Source: Polytrichum commune (lineage: Eukaryota > Streptophyta > Polytrichopsida > Polytrichales > Polytrichaceae). From it: a DNA stretch of 64,000 nucleotides. The position numbers were made by a program, and so were the translations under genes. The notes below the pieces were generated by a model. That model was not told where the DNA came from. It searched no databases and saw only the letters and a program-made list of their open reading frames with translations. Where the stretch lies: positions 21,142,001 through 21,206,000 of the forward strand of contig OX485809.1 in the NCBI GenBank assembly GCA_950295325.1, written 5' to 3'. This document shows, in pieces, positions 23,740 through 34,223 of this stretch; position 1 is the stretch's first letter, and each line of letters begins with the position of its first letter.

Positions 23740-25301
23740 TGTGAGACCAAATCCACCACCCTTAAGCGTCCTAGTCCGGGTGATGACTTTGAGAATCACA
23801 TTTGTCTATCACAACATGGAACCATATGCAAGGTGATTTTCATGTTTAAATGAACATGCATTGTCTCACTCATTGTACTTTATTAATGTTGGCCTCTTGG
23901 CTTGTGCTAGAGTTGGCTTTCTCAAGAGTCCAACCCGCGGCTTTAGCCGCACATGCCCTCAATGATTTTCCCCTTGCATACTTTGACCCAACCTCCTTTG
24001 TCTTCCCCTCGCGGAAGTCCTCCACCTTCTCCATTACTTGTGCACTTGATTTATTTAATAGAGAGGATACAAGCGTTAAAAAACGCTATTTCCCATAATC
24101 AATCCTAAGTGCAATTACTTATGAAACCCACACGTGCCTCCACCTAACCTAATGTGGCCAACTACTTATCTATAAACTAATATAGTCTAATATAGTCTAT
24201 AAACTAATGTAATAATATAAACTAATCAGTCTCAGCCGCAGCTAACCAGCTACCCAAAATACAGTCCCGGCCACAGCCAACCAGCTGCCTCCGATGCAGT
24301 CGCAGCCGCAGTTAACCAGTTGCCTCTTGATACAGTCCCGGCCACAGCTAACCAGCTGCCTCCAATGCAGTCGCAACCACAGCTAACCAGCTGCCTCCAA
24401 TGCAATCACAACCACAGCTAACCAGCTGCCTCCAATGCAGTCGCAACCACAACTAACCAGCTGCCTCCTGATACAGTCCCGGCCACAGCTAACCAGCTGC
24501 CTCCAATGCAATCACAACCACAGCTAACCAGCTGCCTCCAATGCAGTCGCAACCACAGCTAACCAGCTGCCTCCGATGCAGTCGCAGCCGCAGTTAACTA
24601 GTTGCCTCTTGATACAGTCTCCCCTAGCCGCTAATCGAGCATTTCCCTAAGTCTTTGTTTTCGATCCTTTACTAATGAATTAATCTAACCCACTAATTCC
24701 ACTAAATAACTACCTAATCCCCACATGTTGTCTCAAGCTCTAAGAGCTCACTCCACTTGAGAGGAATTGAGAGAGAGAACTTAACTAATTAAATTCACTA
24801 AAAACTAATGTCCTACACGCGTAGCTCAAGCTTTTAAGAGCTTGCTCCCTTGAGAGCGCTTGATGAAGAGAGAGAGAAATGAGAGAAAAAACACCTTAAG
24901 TAGCAAAGAGGGAGAGAGGGAGAGAGGGGGAAAGAGGTGAGGATAGGGTGAGAGGATTGGCACCTCCAATCACAATCCTTTAACCCTCTCCTCCAAAGTA
25001 GGGACTAATCCCCATCCACCAAGCTTCCTTCTTCCCAAACTACCAAGGTGGATCCAAAAGTGGGCATTTAACTCGCGGAGCTCACCTTGCTTCACCTTAC
25101 CCCCCACTCACCTAATCAAGGCATCCTCTTATTGAAGTTAAACCTTGAAATTACTACACAACACATTCTAATGCCTAAACTTAAATCCATACCACACTTC
25201 ACTCTTTTTATGTTTTGTGAATAATCATAGCACATCAAAGTCACACTAAAATTGGTTTCGAAGACTTAATCACCACATGTGGGCACCATTTTGGGCTCAC
25301 A
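23740..25301 (-). repeat. 3' LTR of the Ty3/gypsy element
   Basis: This 1562-bp repeat matches 32657-34218. It begins TGTGAG and ends CTCACA in plus-strand reading, so its ends are themselves inverted. It contains an internal array of about 35-bp units (24233-24612). A short open frame at 23850-24098 occurs in both LTRs, is unlike any protein I know, and is probably meaningless. Confidence 0.95.
24233..24612. repeat. 35-bp tandem repeat array within the LTR
   Basis: About ten units of roughly 35 bases share the core CTAACCAGCTGCCTCC followed by AATGCAGTCGCAACCACAG or TGATACAGTCCCGGCCACAG. Two main unit types alternate irregularly. The same array is at 33150-33529 in the other LTR. Arrays of this kind in LTRs often lie in the promoter-side (U3) part, but I cannot place U3 and R here. 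Confidence 0.8.
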
Positions 25302-25363
25302 TAATTGGCGACCATCGGGGGATGAATCCCAAAAATCACTTGCTCCCAAGGTAAGTTGCCTAG

Positions 25364-27901
25364 TTAAGCTCGGTACTCCTTACACCTACTTCCCGATGTA
25401 CGAGTAGGAAAGAGCTCACCGTTCAATGTTTCCAATTGGATTGAATTATTAGGAAAAACCTCATAGACAAGGTAAGGTCCCAACCACACCGCATCGAATT
25501 TTGCCGGAAATTCAAGCTTCCGCGCATCTTGGATCATGACCATCATCCCCGGTGTTAAAGCCCTTTTCTTATGTCGTTTGTCAAAAGTAATCTTTCGCCT
25601 TCGTTGGATCGCTTCAATATGTTGAGCCGCCATTCTCCTCCTTTCGTCAAGTGCTTCCAAATCGGTTAGTCGATTTCGTAAGGATTGACTTTCGGTAAGT
25701 CTTGCACTTACGGCCACCCGAAGTGATTCGACTTCATATTCGATTGGAAGTGTGGCTTCTAGGCCATAGACTAAGGAAAATGGTGTAGCACGCGTAGTTA
25801 CCTTGTAGGTCGTACGATATGCCCAAAGTGCCGCCGTTAATTTTGTATCCCAATTCCGCTTTGAGTCCAAAATTGTTTTGCGTAGAATACTTACCAAAAT
25901 ACCGTTGACTCGTTCCGTTTGTCCATTTGTTTGTGGGTGGTAAGGAGTGGTCTTCCGGTGATCGATTTGAAACCTCTCGGTCATCTCCCGGATTAAGTCG
26001 TTCAAAAAGTGAGTACCCCGGTCACTTACTAGAATTTTCGGCACTCCGAACCGAGAAATAATATTTTCGTACATGAAAGTTGCCGCATGTTCCGCCGTAT
26101 CAGTCTTTACCGCTTTGGCTTCCGCCCACTTCGTAAGGTACTCCGTAGCAACCACAATATATTTCATCCCTTTTGTAGATTGAGGGTGCACCTCACCCAC
26201 ATAGTCAATTCCCCATTTCTCAAAAGGAATTAAAGGCAATGACACATGGAGTGGCATTTCCATCCTTAGGTCGTTCCGGGCATAACGTTGACAAGCATCG
26301 CATTTTCTCACATAATCGTGTGCATCCTTAAATAGTGTGGGCCAAAAATAACCCGCCCTAAGGATTTTTTGCCCGGTGAGTTGACCGGAGAAGTGCCCGC
26401 CACATGCGCTATCGTGGCAAGCGATTAAAATCGCTTCAACCTCCGATTTCGATACACATCGTCGTAAAAGACCATCGGATCCTCTCCTAAATAACCTATG
26501 GCCTACCACAACAAATTGCCTACTATTTACCCTTACTTTTCTTCTCTCCTCCTTTGTCCATTCTTCGGACAACTTGTGGGTTGTTAGGAACTCCACAATT
26601 CCGGCATACCATTCCGGTGTCGAAGTAACTACGAATAGGCTATCATCTACCAACCTATCATCTACCGGATTTTCTCCTATCTCCTCCGACAACCTAGACA
26701 AGTGGTCGGCTTGTAAATGCATGCGACCCGGCTTGTATTCTACCGTGTAATCAAATTCTTCTAGCAACAAGACCCACCTAGCTAACCTACCACTTAATTC
26801 CGCCTTGTTAACTAGATACTTGATAGCCATGTGGTCAACGAAAAATACAACCGGGTTACACATTAAGTAATGTCTAAATTTTTTTACCGAAAATACCATC
26901 GCTAGGCATTCACGTTCTGTGGTTGAATAATTTCGCTCCGCCGGTGTCAATTGCTTACTTGCGTAAGCTATAGGTTGATCCTTCTCTTTTTCCCCCGTTG
27001 CTTGACAAAGTGCGCTCCCAACCGCCACATTGCTCGCATCGCAATAAACATGAAAAGGCTTACCCCAATTTGGTGGCATCAATACCGGGTAAGTGCTCAA
27101 CCTATCCCATAATTCTTCAAAGGCTCTTTGACACGCATCCGTCCACTCAAATTTCACATTCTTCTTGAGCAATTGTGTAATGGGCACCGCTATCTTTGAA
27201 AAATTAGGAATGAGCTCCCGGTACCAACCCACATGCCCTAACAATTTAGATATCCCCTTAGAATTGGTTGGAGTTGCCAATTCGCTTATGGCCGCAACCT
27301 TTTCCGGATCCGGTTCTCTCCCCTTTTCACTAACTACATAACCCAACAACACTCCCCTATTGACACCCAAAAATGTCTTATCCGGGTTCAATGCTAACCT
27401 CATCTTCCTACACCTAATCAATGCCTCCTTAACACAATGTAAGTGCTCATCCACATTACTTTGTGTACTAAAATCATCCACAAATACGGTCATGGATTTA
27501 AACAACAAGTCGGTGAAAATATACATCACCAACCTTTGAAAAGTGGCCGGGGCATTATATAATCCAAATGGCATCACAATCCATACAAAGGTTCCCCATG
27601 GTGTGGTAAAGGCCGTCTTATGGATATCTTGAAGGGCTATGGAAATTTGATTATATCCCGCATACCCATCCATAAAAGTATACCTCGCATGACCTCCAAC
27701 CTCTTCAAGCAATAAGGTGATGAAAGGTAAGGGGAAATGGTCCTTTTGTGTGCACGAATTTAATTTTCTATAATCTACACACACCCTTAGTTTCCCATTC
27801 TTTTTCTCCACTATGACCATAGGAGAAACCCAATCCGTAATTTCAACCGGCTTAATAAACCCGGCCTTCAACAACCTCTCCAATTCCGCCTTCACCAACA
27901 A
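25364..27901 (-). pseudogene. pol 3' part: reverse transcriptase, RNase H, integrase
   Basis: The frame of about 845 codons continues that of gag-protease after a TAA at 27902-27904. Reverse transcriptase: the catalytic FVDD box lies near 27475-27490, and the fingers and palm around DYRKLN and FPLP are upstream of it. RNase H: VYCDAS near 27040-27055, then ADHLSRL. Integrase: zinc-binding H...C..C residues around 26290-26440; catalytic triad D in GIDYVG (about 26205), D in VSDRGTHF (about 26010) and E in QTERVNG (about 25910). A GPY/F-like WLGPYLVYEV follows. The protein ends soon after with no chromodomain, which places it among non-chromovirus Ty3/gypsy lineages. The stop is only 62 bp from the 3' LTR. 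Apart from the upstream TAA the frame is intact, so it may be a single-lesion copy. Confidence 0.9.
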
Positions 27902-30900
27902 TTACAATTGAGGATTCATCCTCCGCTCCTTTTGTCTAATTGGTCTAGCACCCGGAATCAAAGGAATCCGGTGCTCTACCATCTCCCTAGGAATTCCTTT
28001 AAGCTCATCGTAAGACCAAGCAAAAGTATCACTAAACTCATCTACCAAATTGCTATACTTCCTAACCTCTTTCTCCCCCAATTTGGATCCCATTTTCATT
28101 TGTCGCACCTTGCCATTCTTCAATTTCACGTCCACGTACCGCCAATCCGCTTCCGACACATGTGCTTGTTCATCTTTATTTCGATACCAATCGGAAGGCA
28201 CATTGGGGTAGTCTTTCACATTTTGACCCACAACTATCCCCGTAGAAGTGGTCTTAAAATGTAAGGGCTCCTCCAATTTTGATGACTCGATAATAACCTC
28301 CTCCTCTTGAGTTCCATCCACATGGATTAAACTAACTTCACCCTCTTCCACGTCATCTACCCAAGGTGTTAACCCACCTCTAACCCATTCTTCCTCGGTG
28401 AGCACCTCACATGGCTCCAATGATGAACACTCTTCTAAACTAGCATTAAGAATTTTATCACCTAATTCCAATTGGTGAGATGTGACCATGACATCAAATT
28501 CCGACTCGGGGTACTCCCTTAACCATTGGGCATAATCCCCATCATCCCCATAATGGAAGAAATTAGGACCTAAGCTTCCCGATCCATAATATATGGGCCT
28601 ACTACGACCTCCCGAATGCACTTCCCCTATCAACACATCTTCATTTTTGTTAGCCTCCTTGGCATCATCTCCGTCCTTCTCGTGGTGATAGAACTTAGGA
28701 CTTAAGTTCCCCGAACTTGAGCGTATAAATGTGTGTTGACCTTTGGGTTGAACAACTCCCACTAACGCCTCATCACAGTTATCTTTAACCTCGTCATCAA
28801 ATACCTCTTCCGATGGTAGACACAATTCTTTCTTCATCCAACCTCCTAGTGACCCAATCGACACCACTACTCTATTATCCTTAGGACCATAAGTTATGGA
28901 TGGTTTTGGTCCACCCCAATTAACCATAGCATTCGCCATCCGTAGCCAAGGCCTTCCTAGCAAAATGGGAAATGTGTCTTTGTTGGAGTGCATTTTAATG
29001 ACATGGAAGGTCACTAAGTACTCTTGACCCCCGGTAGTCATCCTACAATCCTTGATCATCCCCAAAGGTGTAGTTGAGCTTTGATTTGCCATATTGATGA
29101 TCAAAGGTGAAGGCCCCGTGAGTCCAAGTCCTAACTTCTTCATGGTATGTTCCGGTAGTATGTTTAAACTACTCCCTCCATCAACTAATACGTTAGGAAC
29201 TACCTTGTCTACAATCACAACTTCTATCTCTATGGCTTTCACATCTCTTCCGCCTTGTGATTGGATTCTAGCGGCTACTTTAGTTTTGACCTTCCTAGCC
29301 CTCCTATGCACCGGCATCCCTTCCTTTAATGTTTTCCTTGCCGCGGGTGAAATCTCCAATAGTTGGCCGAAAGTAATATCCGCCTTGAGTGTGCTAAGAT
29401 CCGCCCACAAGTCGTACCCGGTAGACTTGTCCATCTTGGAATTACCCACTCCGTCAAATTCATCCAAGGGAATTCCCGGTCCGTCCCATTCGCCCACATC
29501 GCTACCATCCAAGTCATGTACTACATTAGGCCTCTCCCTAGCTTGTAGAATTACATTCTCCCTTTCCACATCCTTGGTAGCCCTCCTAGCTACCCTATCT
29601 AATTCGGAGAGGTTAAGCTCTTCATCCGAAGAGTAATTCCCTTGCTCTCCTATTCCTACCTCCAATGGGGCATCCCCTCTCCTAGCTCTAGTAGTTACCG
29701 CTAATGCGGGTGCTTCTTCAACCACACCCTTACCCTTCACTAACTCATGTGTAATAGCATTGGTGTGGGGGGGCCATTGACTTTGTTCCTCTCCAATTCC
29801 CATTGGGAGAGGAAGCATGTCATCACAAGTGGCCTCCAACACACCATTCATAAACCTAACGTCTTGGGATTTAGATGGACCCGGATCCATTGGAGGCGCT
29901 TGTCTTCCGCCATTGACATTAGGTGAACTTCCTTGTCTATTTTGTATCGGAATGTACCCGGTTGTGGTTTGCAATCCCGCCGGCGGGTGAAAAGTTTGCC
30001 TAGCATTACTATGGTCATAGTATAAGTTAGGTGGCCTAAGTTCATTAGCCGGTACTCCTTGTGGCCTAGCACCTCGCATATTATCCCTTGCTTGTTGTTG
30101 TGGATTAGCCACCGGGTAAGGGACATTAATTATTTTGTCCGGTTGGCGACACTCATCCGAGGGGTGACTCCCTCCGCAATTGCTACAATTTAACCCTTGA
30201 CCTTCGGACCAACATTGTCCTTGAGCGTGCCACCTACCACAAAATGGGTGAAATTCTTTTTTCTCATAATTTTGGCCACCTTGCCCTCTAGGTTGTGATC
30301 CTCTATTGTTGCCGTTTCCATAGTGAGGTGGCATTTGCCCTCGTTGATTTTGTTGAGGTGGATTACCGTTTCCCCTTTGGTCACGGTTTTGTCCACCTCT
30401 ACAAAATTGCCGAGTGTGGCCCGGTTGGCCACATTGGACACACCATAATCCGGAAGAATGCCTCCCCGACTCAACCGGGGGTGGAAGTCCCGGTTGTTGA
30501 CTCCGGATCATTAATGACATTTGATCCGTGAGGCTTTGCATTTGTTTTATCATAACCTCTTGGAATCCTAGTTGGCTAGCACCTAATCTCCTCTCAACCT
30601 CTTCTAAGTGTGGATCCGTTCTAGGGGCCGGTAGTGCCAAAAGAGGTGCCGGTTCCCTAACCGCCAAAGGTTGGGGGCCGGTATCCACCATAGCATAGGG
30701 GATTTGACCTTCGTATTTAACCGGTTCTCCCGAAACTACTCTAGGTCGGATAGGGATGAATTGAGGGATTAATTCATCCTCCCTTCTCCATAACCTTTCG
30801 TGATCCTTATCCAAATTTTCAATATCCCTAGCCGCCCGCTTGGCATCCGCTAAGGTTAAGGGATTTCTTTCTAGAACACCCCTAATAGTTCCGGACTTGA

Positions 30901-31735
30901 AAAACCCTTGGATAAAAAATTGTTTTAGTGTATCGTCGTTGAGCATAGTACCCACGAACCTAGTGCACACTAAATCAAACCTCCTAATGTAAGCCGAAAT
31001 TTCTTCCTCCCTACCTTGCTTTAATGAGGATAATGCCCTTAAGGCGGTACTTTGACCTACTTCCGGCCTAAATTCATTTAGGAATTCCCGTTGTAATTGT
31101 TCCCATCCCCTAAAATGACCCTCGGCATGATCCCGATACCATTCATAGGCTTCTCCCTCTAAAGTGGTCGGAAACCACACTAACCAATAACCCGGGTTGG
31201 TTATGAGGGAGCTAGCCAACCGTTCGATATACCGTTCCATGTGGCGAGAGGGATCCTCATCCTTGGTCCCATAAAATTTAGGGAGATGAGATGGCATATC
31301 CATCGCCGCTAAATTTTGTGGGACCACAATGGGTAGGCCTCTTGGCCTAACCAATGGGTCTATAGGAGGTACCGGAGGTATAGGCGGAATTGGGGGTATG
31401 GGTGGCGGATCCATCCCCCGCTCCTCGGCCATAGTGTCCGGTAAGGTATTTTCTAACCCCTCACCCAAGCCTATAAAATTTTCCTTTGTTAATTTATGTG
31501 CCTCCGATGAGGTTTCTCTACCCAACTTGGAAGGAGTTACCTCTTTCTCAAGTTGAGTGTCCACTCCTAATGTCTCCACTAACAAACTAACACTAGGCTC
31601 AATATTTAAGCAACTCTCTAATCTAACATGAGCTTCACCTACAACTTCACTAATTCTAGAAGTCCTTCTCTTACGGGTAGATTTTTCTAAGCCTAACACT
31701 AAACTCGGTTTTTGGGATCGAGTCTTATCTTGCAT
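27902..31735 (-). pseudogene. gag and protease part of gag-pol
   Basis: The first in-frame ATG after the leader is at 31735-31733. The N-terminal third has a proline-rich PPIPPIPPIPPVPP stretch, followed by a retrotransposon gag domain (YGTKDEDPSRHMERYIERL through EEEISAYIRRFD, about 31280-31000). A CCHC zinc knuckle CVQCGQPGHTRQFC is near 30405-30446. A second cysteine/histidine cluster, CSNCGGSHPSDEC, follows. The aspartic protease active site is VLVDGGSSLNIL near 29158-29194. The stretch after it (DEFSDTFAWSYDELKGIP) is the usual lead-in to reverse transcriptase. The frame ends at TAA (27902-27904) inside a motif that should run on into RT. This looks like a nonsense mutation and not a programmed gag/pol boundary. 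Confidence 0.88.
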
Positions 31736-32656
31736 TCCCCATAAGACGATCAACCCTCACTTGACCAATCGCATCTCTCACAACCCTCCCCTCTTAATGT
31801 TTCCACTTATCTTGGTGTGATTTAAATTTTTAGGAGGTGAGGAGAAAGACCCTGCAAGCCCACTTAAGTAAAGAAATCCCAATAGGGGATAGGCATGCTC
31901 ATGTTAATTTTTGGTTAAGCCGGAGCATCACCTCCGCACTTTTCCGCAAATTAAACACTTGCCACAATACCGATTGTGAGGGGGTGACCTTCCTTGTAGA
32001 TTATGTTAAAAAGTCGAGGCTTCACCCTTCGACTTCTCACACTATCCACAATTCGGGAATTACCCTCTACAACGGATAACGACAATCACGAATACAAAAG
32101 GCATTCCTTAATTGGTTAATAATTTCACTTTGAAGAAACAAACGTACCTTAAGCAATCGCATCCCCCTGTGAGTTAGCACTCCCCTCAATCGTGACTCAA
32201 TGTGACAACACAACAAACTTCCTAAAATATTAATTTAATCTAGAGCATGAAATGACAACTCCCGAAACTTTGAGACTCACCCCGAGGGGAGTGTCAAAGT
32301 TCAATGTCCTAAGGTGAATTTACCCTCTAATGTTTTAATGAGCTACTTGGTTATAGGTTCCTTCTAAGTCCTTAGCAAATCCCCAAAAAGGTTGAGGACG
32401 TACCTTCGCCGCACTCCTTCCTTAAAAATAAATTTGCGTAATTGACAATGCAATCCATTCCAAGGAATAATTGAAATACAATTAATCTAATAATTCAAAT
32501 GTAAACCCCAAAGAGAGAACACTTACCGAGTCTCGGGTGCTCCTTCCTCTCTCTCAAGTTTGTGTCTCCAAATTTTCCTAGTTGCCTCCAAGTCTCCTAG
32601 TCGCCTCCAAGTCTTGTAACTACCTCCCGCTTCGCTCCCGGCAGACGCACCAATTA
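31736..32656 (-). other. 5' leader of the retrotransposon
   Basis: This 0.9-kb untranslated leader lies between the primer-binding-like site and gag. It has no long frame. A small hairpin (AAGTCGA at 32011-32017 with TCGACTT at 32029-32035) is the kind of structure that can take part in RNA packaging or dimerisation. That role is inference only. Confidence 0.6.
32635..32652 (-). promoter_or_regulatory. Primer-binding-like site next to the 5' LTR
   Basis: Read on the minus strand, four bases (TAAT) inside the 5' LTR comes TGGTGCGTCTGCCGGGAG. A site starting TGG and complementary to a tRNA 3' end is expected here. It matches 13 of 19 positions of the tRNA-Asp-type site as I remember it, so the priming tRNA is not certain. 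Confidence 0.6.
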
Positions 32657-34218
32657 TGTGAGACCAAATCCACCACCCTTAAGCGTCCTAGTCCGGGTGA
32701 TGACTTTGAGAATCACATTTGTCTATCACAACATGGAACCATATGCAAGGTGATTTTCATGTTTAAATGAACATGCATTGTCTCACTCATTGTACTTTAT
32801 TAATGTTGGCCTCTTGGCTTGTGCTAGAGTTGGCTTTCTCAAGAGTCCAACCCGCGGCTTTAGCCGCACATGCCCTCAATGATTTTCCCCTTGCATACTT
32901 TGACCCAACCTCCTTTGTCTTCCCCTCGCGGAAGTCCTCCACCTTCTCCATTACTTGTGCACTTGATTTATTTAATAGAGAGGATACAAGCGTTAAAAAA
33001 CGCTATTTCCCATAATCAATCCTAAGTGCAATTACTTATGAAACCCACACGTGCCTCCACCTAACCTAATGTGGCCAACTACTTATCTATAAACTAATAT
33101 AGTCTAATATAGTCTATAAACTAATGTAATAATATAAACTAATCAGTCTCAGCCGCAGCTAACCAGCTACCCAAAATACAGTCCCGGCCACAGCCAACCA
33201 GCTGCCTCCGATGCAGTCGCAGCCGCAGTTAACCAGTTGCCTCTTGATACAGTCCCGGCCACAGCTAACCAGCTGCCTCCAATGCAGTCGCAACCACAGC
33301 TAACCAGCTGCCTCCAATGCAATCACAACCACAGCTAACCAGCTGCCTCCAATGCAGTCGCAACCACAACTAACCAGCTGCCTCCTGATACAGTCCCGGC
33401 CACAGCTAACCAGCTGCCTCCAATGCAATCACAACCACAGCTAACCAGCTGCCTCCAATGCAGTCGCAACCACAGCTAACCAGCTGCCTCCGATGCAGTC
33501 GCAGCCGCAGTTAACCAGTTGCCTCTTGATACAGTCTCCCCTAGCCGCTAATCGAGCATTTCCCTAAGTCTTTGTTTTCGATCCTTTACTAATGAATTAA
33601 TCTAACCCACTAATTCCACTAAATAACTACCTAATCCCCACATGTTGTCTCAAGCTCTAAGAGCTCACTCCACTTGAGAGGAATTGAGAGAGAGAACTTA
33701 ACTAATTAAATTCACTAAAAACTAATGTCCTACACGCGTAGCTCAAGCTTTTAAGAGCTTGCTCCCTTGAGAGCGCTTGATGAAGAGAGAGAGAAATGAG
33801 AGAAAAAACACCTTAAGTAGCAAAGAGGGAGAGAGGGAGAGAGGGGGAAAGAGGTGAGGATAGGGTGAGAGGATTGGCACCTCCAATCACAATCCTTTAA
33901 CCCTCTCCTCCAAAGTAGGGACTAATCCCCATCCACCAAGCTTCCTTCTTCCCAAACTACCAAGGTGGATCCAAAAGTGGGCATTTAACTCGCGGAGCTC
34001 ACCTTGCTTCACCTTACCCCCCACTCACCTAATCAAGGCATCCTCTTATTGAAGTTAAACCTTGAAATTACTACACAACACATTCTAATGCCTAAACTTA
34101 AATCCATACCACACTTCACTCTTTTTATGTTTTGTGAATAATCATAGCACATCAAAGTCACACTAAAATTGGTTTCGAAGACTTAATCACCACATGTGGG
34201 CACCATTTTGGGCTCACA
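32657..34218 (-). repeat. 5' LTR of the Ty3/gypsy element
   Basis: This is the partner of the repeat at 23740-25301, with the same length and ends and near-identical sequence. On the minus strand it would carry the element's promoter. The right target duplication TTGTG follows at 34219-34223. The 35-bp repeat array is at 33150-33529. Confidence 0.95.
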
Positions 34219-34223
34219 TTGTG

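Larger units (their letters stand above)
23740..34218 (-). mobile_element. Complete Ty3/gypsy LTR retrotransposon, non-chromovirus type
   Basis: A 10,479-bp element is bounded by two 1562-bp LTRs that begin TGTGAG and end CTCACA. It is flanked by a perfect 5-bp duplication TTGTG (23735-23739 and 34219-34223). The coding strand is minus, so the right LTR is the 5' LTR. The order is 5' LTR, primer-binding-like site, leader of about 0.9 kb, gag, protease, reverse transcriptase, RNase H, integrase, 3' LTR. The domain order RT-RH-IN defines Ty3/gypsy. No chromodomain follows the integrase. The single long frame is broken by one TAA at 27902-27904. The only LTR difference I found by eye is T at 24599 against C at 33516, so insertion was recent. 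Confidence 0.95.

Noticed and set aside
23850-24098. 82-codon frame present in both LTRs
   Set aside because: Its conservation only reflects LTR identity. No domain is recognisable, and it lies in a non-coding LTR.
24233-24612. Regularly spaced repeats resembling a CRISPR array
   Set aside because: Units are contiguous 35-bp variants without unique spacers, lie in an LTR and are duplicated in the other LTR.
25306-25323. Idea that the LTRs are inverted relative to gag-pol because a primer-like site faces inward at the pol end
   Set aside because: The gag end also has a good primer-like site in the right orientation, and gag lies about 0.9 kb from that LTR as expected. The pol-end site is kept only as an oddity.
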